Source: CBDIHP01 sp965279195
Lineage (GTDB): Bacteria; Planctomycetota; Planctomycetia; Isosphaerales; Isosphaeraceae
Direction: 5' to 3'
Assembly (NCBI GenBank): GCA_965279195.1
Contig: CBDIHP010000047.1
Span: 1 to 64,000 of the forward strand
Length of the DNA stretch: 64,000 nt
Shown here: positions 25,539 through 34,257 of the stretch, one piece after another
Position numbering within the stretch: position 1 is the stretch's first letter
How the letters are laid out: every line of letters begins with the position of its first letter
Made by a program: the position numbers and the translations under genes
Notes under the pieces: model-generated
The model's input: only the letters and a program-made list of their open reading frames with translations
Databases searched by the model: none
What the model was told of the DNA's origin: nothing

Positions 25539-26072
25539 ATGTCGAAATCGTATTTTTTCCTCTTCGCCATCGCGCTGGCGTCGGCCCTCCCGGGCTGCGG
25601 GCCGACGGGGTACGTTCTGGCGCCGGTGTCGGGGCGGGTGACGATCGACGGCGAGCCGGTGAAGGACGTCCGGATCGCGTTCGAACCGATCGCCGACGCG
25701 ACCCGAAAGATCCCCGGGCCCGAGGCCATCGCCATTACCGACGACGACGGCCGGTTCACGCTCTACACCACCGACGAGGAGCGCAGGGGGGCCGTGGTCG
25801 GCAAGTGCCGGGTGCGGATCTGGACCCTCCCCGGCTCGCAGACGGCCGCCTCGGCGACGACCAAGCCCGTCATCACCGACGACCGCGACCCGAACTACGA
25901 CGCCATGGCCGAGGTCCGGGCCATCAAGGCCCAGATCCGCGCCGGCGCGAAGAAGGGCGCGGCGACCAAGACCGGGATCATCCCGTTCCGCTTCAACGAC
26001 CGCACCGAGCTGAGCTTCGACGTCCCGCCCGACGGCACCGACAAGGCCGATTTCCCGATCTCCTGGAAGTGA
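25539..26072 (+). CDS. Lipoprotein with transthyretin/carboxypeptidase-regulatory-like fold
   Basis: 177 residues from ATG 25539. Residues 4-20 are a lipoprotein signal ending in the lipobox ALPGC (Cys20). The mature part starts with the pattern VSGRVTIDGEPVKDVRIAFEP, typical of small beta-sandwich proteins that accompany DUF1559 genes, followed by ITDDDGRFTLYTTDE. It is likely attached to a membrane and exposed in the periplasm. Role unknown. It sits between a DUF1559 gene and a sulfatase (25 bp gap to the latter), probably co-transcribed with the sulfatase. Confidence 0.88.
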   Translation: MSKSYFFLFAIALASALPGCGPTGYVLAPVSGRVTIDGEPVKDVRIAFEPIADATRKIPGPEAIAITDDDGRFTLYTTDEERRGAVVGKCRVRIWTLPGSQTAASATTKPVITDDRDPNYDAMAEVRAIKAQIRAGAKKGAATKTGIIPFRFNDRTELSFDVPPDGTDKADFPISWK

Positions 26073-26097
26073 TCGTCGAATCCGAAGGAATCTTGAT

Positions 26098-27606
26098 GTG
26101 ATCACTCCGCTCGCGATCGCCGTCGCGGCCCTGGCCCTGGGCCAGGCGCCCCCCGACGCCCCGAAGTCGCCCCCGAATATTGTCCTGCTCCTGGCCGACG
26201 ACATGGGGTTCGGCGACCCGCACTGCTTCAACCCCGGCTCGAAGGCGCCCACGCCCCACCTCGACGCATTGGCGGACGCAGGCCGGAAGTTCACCGACGC
26301 CCACTCGCCGGCGTCGGTCTGCACGCCCACACGATACGCGATCCTCACCGGCCGGTACGCCTGGCGGACCCGGCTCAAGCTGGGGGTGCTCAACCCCTGG
26401 GATCCCCCCCTCATCGAGGAGGGCCGGCTCACCCTGCCGGCGATGCTCCGCGCCCGGGGCTATGCGACCGCCGCGTTCGGCAAGTGGCACCTCGGCTGGA
26501 ACTGGGCTCTCGCGGACGGGATGGCGAAGCCCTCCGAGGGGAAGGACTTCCCGGCCGGGGTCGACTTCCGCAGGCCGATCGCGAATGGCCCCAACACCCG
26601 AGGATTTGATTATTTCTTCGGGATGGTCGGGAACACGGTGAACTCGCCCTGCCTGCTGGAGGACGACCGGCCGATCTTCACGGACGCATCGCCGCCCTTG
26701 TCGAAGGCCCCGGCGATCGAGGGCGTGCCGAGGGAGTTGCTCGAACTCTGGCAGGAGCGCAACAGCCTGCCGATCCTCACCGAGAAGGCCGTCTGGTACA
26801 TCGATCGGCAAGCGAAGACATCCCCGCGCAGGCCGTTCTTCCTGTACTTCGCGCTCACCTCGCCGCACTCGCCGATCATCCCGCACGGGAAATACCGGGG
26901 CATCTCGAAGCACGGCGACGAGTGCGACTTCGTCAGCCAGACCGACGGCGTGGTGGGTCGGGTGGCCGAGGCGCTGGAGCGCAACGGATTAACGAAGAAT
27001 ACGCTGTTGATCTTCAGCAGCGACAACGGGTCGCCCGGATTCGCGGACGAGGGGGCCCCGACGGCCTCGGTCATCCGCACCTACGGCCACCGGCCCAACG
27101 GCCCCTGGCGCGGGATGAAGGGGGACATCCACGAGGGCGGGCACCGCGTGCCGCTGATCGCGAGCTGGCCCGGGACGATCCCCGCCGGGACCGTCTGCGA
27201 GGAGACGGTGAGCCTCGTCGACCTCTTCGCCTCGCTCGGCTCGCTGCTGGGCCAGAAGCTCCCCGACGACGCCGCTGAGGACAGCTACGACATCCTGCCG
27301 GCCCTCCTCGACAGGCCCCACGCGGAGCCGGTGCGCGACCGCATCGTGCACCATGCGCTCATCGGCACGTTCGCGATCCGTCAGGGGGACTGGAAGCTGG
27401 TGCTGGGGCGAGGCTCGGGCGGGTTCACGCTGCCGCAGTACTTCCCCCCGAAGCCCGGCGAGCCCGAGGGCGAGCTCTACAACCTCCGCACCGACCCGCG
27501 CGAGGCACACGACCTCTACGCCCGGCACCCCGAGATCGTCGCCCGGCTCACGAAGCTCCTCGAAGTCGACAAGCAATCCGGCCGCAGCGCCCCGCGTCCC
27601 AGATAA
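26098..27606 (+). CDS. Arylsulfatase-type sulfatase
   Basis: 502 residues starting at GTG 26098 with a short signal peptide (ITPLAIAVAALALGQAP). Sulfatase motifs: NIVLLLADDMGFGD (metal Asp pair), the formylglycine site SVCTPTRYAILTGR with Cys75 in the C-x-P-x-R context, and FGKWHLG with the active-site Lys/His. Later come TSPHSPIIPHGKY and FSSDNGSPG (metal Asp/Asn). A maturase converts Cys75 to formylglycine, and the enzyme then hydrolyses a sulfate ester, here probably of a polysaccharide in the periplasm. Planctomycetes carry many. The gene is 25 bp after the lipoprotein gene and 48 bp before a phosphatase. Confidence 0.95.
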   Translation: MITPLAIAVAALALGQAPPDAPKSPPNIVLLLADDMGFGDPHCFNPGSKAPTPHLDALADAGRKFTDAHSPASVCTPTRYAILTGRYAWRTRLKLGVLNPWDPPLIEEGRLTLPAMLRARGYATAAFGKWHLGWNWALADGMAKPSEGKDFPAGVDFRRPIANGPNTRGFDYFFGMVGNTVNSPCLLEDDRPIFTDASPPLSKAPAIEGVPRELLELWQERNSLPILTEKAVWYIDRQAKTSPRRPFFLYFALTSPHSPIIPHGKYRGISKHGDECDFVSQTDGVVGRVAEALERNGLTKNTLLIFSSDNGSPGFADEGAPTASVIRTYGHRPNGPWRGMKGDIHEGGHRVPLIASWPGTIPAGTVCEETVSLVDLFASLGSLLGQKLPDDAAEDSYDILPALLDRPHAEPVRDRIVHHALIGTFAIRQGDWKLVLGRGSGGFTLPQYFPPKPGEPEGELYNLRTDPREAHDLYARHPEIVARLTKLLEVDKQSGRSAPRPR

Positions 27607-27654
27607 GGTCGGGGCGGGCCGCCTTATCGGCGCCTTACCCGCGAGGAACCTCCC

Positions 27655-29061
27655 ATGTCACTGATCCCCCGTCGTGGATTCCTCCGGGCCGCGGGCGCGG
27701 CGATGGCGGCCGATCAGGTGCCCAAGGCGGCGTCGCGGCCGGGGTCGTCGCTGCCCAGGCCCGGCGAGAGTGCGCCGGAATTGCGGAGAGGGCCGTATCT
27801 GCAGGTCCAGACGGCCAGGAGCGTCGTCGTCCGATGGCGGACCGACCCGTCCGCGACCGACTGCCGCCTCCGCTTCGGCGACGCCCCCGACCGGCTCGAC
27901 CGGGTCGTGCCGGCGAAGCGGGTCGAGACCCCCTTCGAAGGCGTGGCCGACTGGGAGGCCGAGGCCCGGAACCTGGAGCCGGCCCGCCGGTACTTCTACG
28001 AGGTCGAGGCGTCGTCGGCCATCCTCGCCGGCGGGGACGACCGACACACGTTCGCCACCGCGCCCGAGCCCGGGACGTCGGGCAAGTTCCGATTCCTGGT
28101 GCTGGGCGACTGCGGCACCAACCGGGTCGGCACGGGCAACCCGGGCAAGGCCCTGGCGGCCCGCAACGGATTCCGGCGGTTCAACGCGGGGAAGGGGCCG
28201 GTCGACGGCGTCCTGCTCCTGGGCGACAACGCGTACAGCCACGGCACCGATGCCCAGTACCAGACGGCCCTGTTCTCGGTCTACCGCGACGAGCTGGCCG
28301 CCAGCCCGGTCTGGCCCTGCATCGGCAATCACGAGCTGACCGACGACTGCCTCGACATCTTCAGCGTCCCCGGCCGGGGCGAGGCCGGGGGCGTGCCCTC
28401 GCTCAGCCGCAATTATTATTCATTCGACTACGCCAACACCCATTTCGTCGTCCTCGACCTCTGGAAGACCGAGTGGCGGACGCCCGACTGCCCCCAGAGG
28501 AAATGGCTGGAGGCCGACCTCGCGGCCAATCGCAGGCACTGGACGGTCGTCGCCGAGCATTTCCCGCCCTACTGCGACGGCAAGTACGAGTCCGACGGCA
28601 ACGGGTTCCTGGTCGAGGTGCGGGAGAAGCTCCTGCCGGTGATCGAGGCCCACGGCGTCGACCTGCTGCTCACCGGGCATGATCATACGTATCAGCGTTC
28701 CTACCTGATCGACGGCCACCACGGCCCGAGGAAGACCTTCGACCCGGCGCGGCACGTGAAGTTCCCGGGCGACGGCATCACGGGCCCGATCGTCAAGCAA
28801 CCGGGGCCGCACGGCGGGCTGATTGCCGTGGTGACCGGGGCGGCCGGGGCGCCCCAGCTCGCGGACCCGGCCAATCCGAACGGCACGACGCTGTCGCACC
28901 CGGCGATGGTCCGGCTGCCGGGGGGCGAGCAGTCGGGCAGGGGGGTCCGCAAGCTCGGGTCGTTCCTTCTGGAGGTCGAGGGGGACACGCTCGCCGGCAC
29001 GCAGGTCGGCGAGCGCGGCGAGGTGATCGACCGGTTCACGCTGATCAAGCGGGGGACCTGA
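27655..29061 (+). CDS. Purple-acid-phosphatase-like metallophosphoesterase, Tat-exported
   Basis: 468 residues. Twin-arginine leader PRRGFLRAAGAAMAA. The N-terminal Ig/FnIII-like domain starts LRRGPYLQVQTARSVVVRWRT, the usual beginning of purple acid phosphatases. The catalytic domain has all dinuclear-metal blocks: VLGDCG, LLGDNAY, IGNHE, VVAEHFPPY and LTGHDHTYQR. It probably hydrolyses phosphomonoesters in the periplasm. Encoded directly after the sulfatase, it suggests an ester-scavenging pair. It ends 19 bp from the convergent chemoreceptor gene, the one short convergent gap with no repeat element. Confidence 0.93.
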   Translation: MSLIPRRGFLRAAGAAMAADQVPKAASRPGSSLPRPGESAPELRRGPYLQVQTARSVVVRWRTDPSATDCRLRFGDAPDRLDRVVPAKRVETPFEGVADWEAEARNLEPARRYFYEVEASSAILAGGDDRHTFATAPEPGTSGKFRFLVLGDCGTNRVGTGNPGKALAARNGFRRFNAGKGPVDGVLLLGDNAYSHGTDAQYQTALFSVYRDELAASPVWPCIGNHELTDDCLDIFSVPGRGEAGGVPSLSRNYYSFDYANTHFVVLDLWKTEWRTPDCPQRKWLEADLAANRRHWTVVAEHFPPYCDGKYESDGNGFLVEVREKLLPVIEAHGVDLLLTGHDHTYQRSYLIDGHHGPRKTFDPARHVKFPGDGITGPIVKQPGPHGGLIAVVTGAAGAPQLADPANPNGTTLSHPAMVRLPGGEQSGRGVRKLGSFLLEVEGDTLAGTQVGERGEVIDRFTLIKRGT

Positions 29062-29080
29062 CCGGCGAGGGGGGCGACGA

Positions 29081-30667
29081 TCAGCCGGCGCCGCGGGTGA
29101 CGTCGGTCAGTCCGCCGGCGATGCGTTCGAGCTCGTCGGCGGCGGTCTGGGTCTTCTCGGCGGCGAACATGGTCTCCTTGGCGGTCGAGGCCACGGTGGC
29201 GATGTTCGAGACGATCTCCTGGCTCCCCTTGGCCGCCTCGAACAGGCAGCGCGACATCTCGTTGGTGGTCGCCGTCTGCTCCTCGACGGCGCTGGCGATC
29301 ATCGAGGAGATCTCGTCGATCTGGCTGATGATGGCCTGGATCTGCTCGATGGCCTTGACGGTGCCGCCGGTGTCGTCCTGGATACCGACGATCTTGAGGG
29401 TGATGTCCTCGGTGGCCCTGGCGGTCTCCTTGGCCAACTCCTTGACCTCGTTGGCGACGACAGCGAACCCCTTGCCCGTCTCGCCGGCGCGCGCCGCCTC
29501 GATCGTGGCGTTGAGCGCCAGCAGGTTCGTCTGGCCGGCGATCGAGTTGATGACCTTGATGACGTTGCCGATCTCGGTCGAGCTGATGCCGAGCTTGCTC
29601 ACCACCGCGACGGCGTGCTTCGCGACGTCGACCGCCTGGCCCACGATGCTGGCGGCGTCGGTGGCGTTGCGGGCGATCTCGCGGATACTCGCCTCCATCT
29701 CCTGCGTCCCGGTGGCGACGGTATTGAGGCTCTTGCTCACCTGCTCGGCCGCCGCCGCGACGAGGTTCGTCTGCGAGGCATTCTCCTCGGCGTTGCTGCC
29801 GAGCCTCTGGCTCGTGTCGGAGAGCTGGCCCGCGGCGATCGTCAGGGCCTCCGACGTGGCGGTCACCTTGCCCATCGCCTCGCGGAGCGACTCCCGCATC
29901 TGAAACTGTGAGGTGATGTCGGACGCATATTTCACGACCTTGAACGGCCGGCCGTCGGACCCGAAGATCGGGTTGTACGACGCCTGGATCCAGACCGGCC
30001 CCCCCGATTTGGTGATCCGCTTGAACTCGGTCGAGACGAACTCGCCGCGCCGGAGCCTGCTCCAGAAGTCGGCATACTCCTTGCTCCTCACCTCGGCTTC
30101 CTCGACGAAGACCCGGTGGTGACGCCCGCGGATCTCGTCGAGCGAGTAGCCCATGAGCCGGAGGAAATTGTCGTTGGCCTGGAGGATCTGACCGTCGAGG
30201 TCGAACTCGATGACCGCCATGGCGCGATTCACGGCTGTGATCTGCCCCTCCAGGTCGACCTTCCTCAGCCGCTCGCCCCCGATGTCCCTGTCGCGGTCCC
30301 AGATGAGCATCGGCCCGTCGTAGGCCCCCGCATCGTCGAAGACGCCGCAGACCGTCGCCTCGATCGCCTCGCGACCGAGCTGGAACTCCTGCTTGAACGG
30401 GCCGACCTGGGCGTCGTCCAGCCTGGCGAGCTCCGCGCGCCCCCACCCCAGGACCGACTCCAACTTCGCCCCGATCACCCCCTGGCCGGGCACCGATTCG
30501 CCGAGGACCCTGCGGATCAGGTTCGAGGCCGTCGCGTTGGCATAACGGACCCTGAACGCCCGGTCGGCCCAGACCACGCAGAACGGCGCGTGCTCCAGCA
30601 CGCGGTCCGCCATCGACGACCGGGAATGGCTGCGATGCAGGATCGAACGGACTCGTGTGGCGATCAT
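29081..30667 (-). CDS. Soluble PAS-PAS methyl-accepting chemotaxis protein
   Basis: 528 residues with no transmembrane segment. Two PAS-like domains come first: about 22-115 (LEHAPFCVVWADRAFRVRYAN) and about 140-262 (MAVIEFDLDGQILQANDNFLRLMGYS, ending YASDITSQFQMRE). A long helical signalling domain follows from about 270, with the MCP hairpin tip EIGNVIKVINSIAGQTNLLA, LNATIEAARAGETGKGFAVVA and EVKELA. It would sense a cytoplasmic cue such as redox state or a ligand and modulate a CheA kinase. No che gene is nearby. Divergent from blaI (213 bp). A smaller ATG (MADRVLEHAP) 19 residues in could be the true start. Confidence 0.92.
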   Translation of the reverse strand: MIATRVRSILHRSHSRSSMADRVLEHAPFCVVWADRAFRVRYANATASNLIRRVLGESVPGQGVIGAKLESVLGWGRAELARLDDAQVGPFKQEFQLGREAIEATVCGVFDDAGAYDGPMLIWDRDRDIGGERLRKVDLEGQITAVNRAMAVIEFDLDGQILQANDNFLRLMGYSLDEIRGRHHRVFVEEAEVRSKEYADFWSRLRRGEFVSTEFKRITKSGGPVWIQASYNPIFGSDGRPFKVVKYASDITSQFQMRESLREAMGKVTATSEALTIAAGQLSDTSQRLGSNAEENASQTNLVAAAAEQVSKSLNTVATGTQEMEASIREIARNATDAASIVGQAVDVAKHAVAVVSKLGISSTEIGNVIKVINSIAGQTNLLALNATIEAARAGETGKGFAVVANEVKELAKETARATEDITLKIVGIQDDTGGTVKAIEQIQAIISQIDEISSMIASAVEEQTATTNEMSRCLFEAAKGSQEIVSNIATVASTAKETMFAAEKTQTAADELERIAGGLTDVTRGAG

Positions 30668-30807
30668 GGCGAGGCCCCATCCTTATGAAGAAGTCAACCG
30701 TCGTTGTTATCCTGGATCCGATCGTGACGCTTGCGCCGCGGCCCTCGCGAGAACCCTAGGTCGCGTTCGAGAACCTGTCAAATTTGCCGGCGATGCCCGG
30801 AATCGAC

Positions 30808-30855
30808 TTGACCCGGCCATTTGGCTACGCAACAATCCGTACTCATCGACTCGTA
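30808..30855 (+). promoter_or_regulatory. Candidate promoter and BlaI-type operator
   Basis: TTGACC at 30808-30813, a 17 bp spacer and AACAAT at 30831-30836 form a plausible sigma70-like promoter. Overlapping its downstream edge is TACTCATCGACTCGTA (30840-30855), with outer TAC/GTA and inner TCGA symmetry, which resembles BlaI/MecI operators. Autorepression by the BlaI protein encoded 26 bp downstream would fit. This is a pattern match only. Confidence 0.35.
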
Positions 30856-30880
30856 AGGCAGATCCTCGGGAGGCAGGCGG

Positions 30881-31315
30881 ATGGCGGGGAGGAAAGTCCT
30901 GGCGATCACGGACCGGCAGTTCGCCGCGCTCCGGGTGTTGTGGGAGCACGGGCCGCTGACGGTCCGGGGTCTGATGGAGCACCTGCCTCGCGGGGACCAG
31001 CAGCCGTACACGACGGTCCTGGGCCTGCTCCAGGGGATGGAGAAGGCGGGGCTGGTGCGGCACGAGAAGGACGGGCAGTCGCACCGCTATGTCCCGGCCG
31101 TGACGCAGCAGGAGGCGACCGGCAACCTGCTCACCGACTTCCTCGCGAGGTTCTTCCGGGGTTCGGCCGAGGAGCTGGTGCTCGGGCTCGTGGACGCCCA
31201 GCAGCTCGCCCCCGACGACCTCCGCTCGATCGAGTCGAAGCTGGCCGGCCTCTCGGAACCCCCGGCGGCCGAGGAGCCGGCGAAGCCCCCCAAACGCAAA
31301 AGGAGGCCGCGATGA
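30881..31315 (+). CDS. blaI: BlaI/MecI-family transcriptional repressor
   Basis: 144 residues. The winged-helix domain spans about 8-80 (LAITDRQFAALRVLWEHGPL, QQPYTTVLGLLQGMEKAGLV, SHRYVPAV), followed by the helical dimerisation part FLARFFRGSAEELVLGLVDAQ. The tail is Pro/Lys/Arg-rich. Such repressors are inactivated when a BlaR1/MecR1 membrane protease is triggered. ATG 30881 has GGGAGG 7 bases upstream. The stop overlaps the start of the BlaR1-like gene (ATGA), so both are one operon. The target genes in planctomycetes are unknown and need not concern beta-lactams. Confidence 0.93.
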   Translation: MAGRKVLAITDRQFAALRVLWEHGPLTVRGLMEHLPRGDQQPYTTVLGLLQGMEKAGLVRHEKDGQSHRYVPAVTQQEATGNLLTDFLARFFRGSAEELVLGLVDAQQLAPDDLRSIESKLAGLSEPPAAEEPAKPPKRKRRPR

Positions 31316-33831
31316 TCGGATGGGAGACCGGACTCGCCCAACAATTGATCCTCGTCCTGCTCGACTGGTCCCTGCGCTGGGGGCTGGCCCTCGGCGTCCT
31401 CGGCTGTTGGCTGGCCCTGCGCCCGCCGAGGCGTGCGGACGTTCGTTACGCCCTGTGCGTCGCCGCGCTGTTCGCCGGGCTGATGATCCCGCTCACGCCG
31501 AGGTGGTCCGTCGCCGCCCTGCCGCCGGAGCCCCTGCCGGCCGCGAGCGATGCGATCCCGGTTGGGGAGCCGATCGCAACAACACCCGCAATGGCTCCGA
31601 TCGGTGAGTCTCGTCCGACGGGCTTTGCGGCCGCCGGAACGCATCACGCCGTGAACATCTCCACGTCGGCGAGCCTGTCATCCCGGACGATCCTCGCCTG
31701 GGGCGTCGTCGCGGCGTGGCTGACGGGCGTCGTCGCCTCGACCGTGCGGCTGGCAATAGGCTGGCGGACGTTGATGCGTCTACGGTCGGGTGCGGAGCGT
31801 CTCGCCCCGTCGTCGCTGCTCGACGAGTGCCGGTCGCGTTTCGCGGGGCTCCGCCCGGTCGAGCTGGCCTCGCACGCGGCGATCGGCTCGCCGGTGACGC
31901 TTGGGGGCCACCGGCCGATGATCGTGGTGCCGGCGTCGTGGGGAGAATGGTCCGAATCGGACCGCCGGGCCGCGCTGCTGCACGAGCTGTCGCACGTCGC
32001 CCGGCGTGACGACTGGATGAAGTCGTTGCAGGAACTCATCCGCATCCCGTTGTTCTTTCATCCCCTGGTGCACTGGCTGCTCGCGCGGCTGGACCGCGAG
32101 CGCGAGTGGCTCTGCGACGAGGCGGTCGTCTCGCTCGGCTCCGACCGCGTCGCCTACGCCCGTTTGCTGCTGGAACAGGCCCGACGCCCCGGGCGGCTCC
32201 TCCGACAGGGCCTCCCCTTCCTGGAGCGCCGCACGGTCGCGGCGCGGATCGAACGGCTGCTGGAGGATCCCATGCTCGCCACCCTTCCCCCCGCCTCCCG
32301 CCCCCGCCTCGCCCTGCTCGGAGCCACCTTCCTCGCCGCCGCCGTCGGCCTGGCGACCGCGTCGTTGCGATCCGTCGAGGCCCGAGTGCCCGAAGCCATT
32401 CAAGATCCCGGGCGCTCCTGGACGCTCAATGGACGCGTACTCGGTCCGGGCGGGAAACCCGCGGCCGGTGTGACGGTCGTCGCCGGCGTGGTCGGGGCGA
32501 AGGGACTGGAATCTCAGGTGTTGGTGTCGGATGAGAGAGGGGAGTTCCAATGCAGGATGCCGATGCAGGACAGTCTCCTCCGAGTGATCGCACACAAGCC
32601 GGGCTGGCCGATCGTCTCCCGGTCGCAATTCTTCGAAGAGGAACGCCACTTCGATGACATGGACATCGTCTTCGAGACGGAGAAGCCGCAACCGATTTCG
32701 GCGACCCTGAAGGATGACGCTGGCCACCCAATCGTCAGCGCCCGGGTCCGGGTCGTCATGGGCGGATTGTGGGCGGAGATCCCCCAGCGCGAGGGCGGGA
32801 TGACCTACCCGATGGGTTATTTGTACTTCCCGGAACCCGTACTGCGAGGGAGCCCACTCGACCGACTCGTGGAAACCACGACGGATGACCAGGGCAACGT
32901 CACGTTCCCCGCGTTCCCGCCGAATTTCGGATTGAAGCTCCAGGTCATCGACCAGAAAGGTCATCATTTTTTGGTCCGAGAAAGGAACGCCCCGCGTCCC
33001 GCCGGCACCCTCTACAGGCTCCAACCGCGCGTTGCCGGCGATCTGAACCCGATGGCGAAGAGAATCCCCCTGGCACCCAAGCCGCTGGAGCAGATCCTGG
33101 CGGATCAACGCTTCGTGGCCCCGAAGAATGGCGGGCCCATCGAACTCGTCACGTTTGCGCCGGGGCGGATCGAGGGCAGACTCACGACGCGTCTGCCCGG
33201 GGTCAACGTCGGGGACGTGCGTGTCGCCTACCAGGGGATCCACCAGGACGTGAAACTGCCTCCGAATGGGAACCGTTCGGGCGAGACGATCACCGACAAG
33301 GGCGGCCGATTCGTCTTCGACGACATGGACGAAGGCCCGGTGAACATCCTGATCCCCTCAAACACGCGGAACGACATCAGGCCTTGGACCTACCGCGCGG
33401 TCGAAGTCGCCCCGGTCCTCGGAGAGACCCGTCAAGCGGAGATTGAACTGATCCGGGGCGTCGAGGTCGAAGGTGTGGTCCTGGCGCCCAAAACCGGTCA
33501 GCCGGCGGCGGGGGCTAGTGTCGGCGCGTATGGGCCGGCCAATCCCCGGAGTGGGTCCGCCATCGCCTACACTCGGACCGATGAGAGAGGCCGCTTCCGT
33601 TTCCGTTTGCCGCCGGGTGAGAATCACGTCTATGTGATGGATTATCTCTCGGGCAAACCAACCCTGACCGTCAACCTCCCCGCCGATCGCGATCGGATTC
33701 AGCTTGAGCCCCTGGTGATGACCGGCGTCTGGGTCACCAAGCCACCCGTCAGGAAGCTCAACTCGGTCGATCTCAAGAAGTATCCTGTCGGCGACTTCGG
33801 CAACGCCCCGCTCAAACCGGCCAAGCGTTGA
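31312..33831 (+). CDS. BlaR1/MecR1-like M56 peptidase fused to carboxypeptidase-regulatory-like domains
   Basis: 839 residues. The N-terminal part has transmembrane helices (about 10-37, 48-62, 127-150), and the M56 zinc site LLHELSHVARRDD has HELSH at 224-228. The downstream Glu is in WLCDEAVV. A further helix is at about 332-348. Instead of the penicillin-binding sensor of true BlaR1, the C-terminal ~480 residues are beta-rich regulatory-like repeats (WTLNGRVLGPGGKPAAGVTV, VEVEGVVLAPKTGQPAAGAS with ERGRFRF). The sensor domain has thus been replaced, so the signal is probably not a beta-lactam. Starts at ATG 31312 inside an ATGA overlap with blaI. Confidence 0.9.
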   Translation: MIGWETGLAQQLILVLLDWSLRWGLALGVLGCWLALRPPRRADVRYALCVAALFAGLMIPLTPRWSVAALPPEPLPAASDAIPVGEPIATTPAMAPIGESRPTGFAAAGTHHAVNISTSASLSSRTILAWGVVAAWLTGVVASTVRLAIGWRTLMRLRSGAERLAPSSLLDECRSRFAGLRPVELASHAAIGSPVTLGGHRPMIVVPASWGEWSESDRRAALLHELSHVARRDDWMKSLQELIRIPLFFHPLVHWLLARLDREREWLCDEAVVSLGSDRVAYARLLLEQARRPGRLLRQGLPFLERRTVAARIERLLEDPMLATLPPASRPRLALLGATFLAAAVGLATASLRSVEARVPEAIQDPGRSWTLNGRVLGPGGKPAAGVTVVAGVVGAKGLESQVLVSDERGEFQCRMPMQDSLLRVIAHKPGWPIVSRSQFFEEERHFDDMDIVFETEKPQPISATLKDDAGHPIVSARVRVVMGGLWAEIPQREGGMTYPMGYLYFPEPVLRGSPLDRLVETTTDDQGNVTFPAFPPNFGLKLQVIDQKGHHFLVRERNAPRPAGTLYRLQPRVAGDLNPMAKRIPLAPKPLEQILADQRFVAPKNGGPIELVTFAPGRIEGRLTTRLPGVNVGDVRVAYQGIHQDVKLPPNGNRSGETITDKGGRFVFDDMDEGPVNILIPSNTRNDIRPWTYRAVEVAPVLGETRQAEIELIRGVEVEGVVLAPKTGQPAAGASVGAYGPANPRSGSAIAYTRTDERGRFRFRLPPGENHVYVMDYLSGKPTLTVNLPADRDRIQLEPLVMTGVWVTKPPVRKLNSVDLKKYPVGDFGNAPLKPAKR

Positions 33832-33863
33832 GGATCAGGTGGAGCCCCGTCGATTGTCATGCT

Positions 33864-34015
33864 GCCAGCCCCGAAGGGGCGTTCGTGAGCAGCCAGGGGC
33901 GTGAGCCCCTGGGTATCGCAAATTTATTGCAAGGCGATTAGCCACAACGGCTTCGGTTTTCCAGGGGCTCACGCCCCTGGCTACTGACGGACGCCCCTTC
34001 GGGGCTCGATACTGG
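33864..34015. repeat. Family D inverted repeat
   Basis: Each arm combines two hairpins, GCCCCGAAGGGGC (CCCCGAAGGGG self-pairs) and CCAGGGGCGTGAGCCCCTGG. The arms face each other (left 33864-33912, right 33961-34015). An AT-containing centre separates them (AATTTATTGC). It starts 33 bp after the BlaR1-like stop. Only one copy was seen in the window. Confidence 0.85.
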
Positions 34016-34257
34016 CACATCGTGAATGCGTGAGCACGACCTGAATCCGGGATGGGTCGTCGCCAACCGTGCTGCGAGGGGCATTCGGATTTGAGGGCGG
34101 GCTGCGGACTGGCGAAATGCGATCGCGATGGCCCGGGGCGCAGACCCCGGCCGGGTGAGGGCGAGACAATTTCGCGCCCGGCGATTACCATATCGGGTCG
34201 GATGGGCCCATTTGCGAGGTCTTCGGTCTCGGATTTAGAAGAGGGCGGCGCGGGAAC
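34016..34257. other. Leader region of ychF
   Basis: The 240 bp between the family D repeat and the YchF start contain no gene. Sequence such as GGGCGCAGACCCCGGCCGGG is weakly palindromic. No clear promoter hexamers were recognised. Confidence 0.35.

Noticed and set aside
28701..30680. A 659-codon minus-strand open frame
   Set aside because: Overlaps the chemoreceptor gene in another frame. The translated sequence is Arg/Gly/Pro-rich without domains, whereas the other frame has PAS and MCP motifs.
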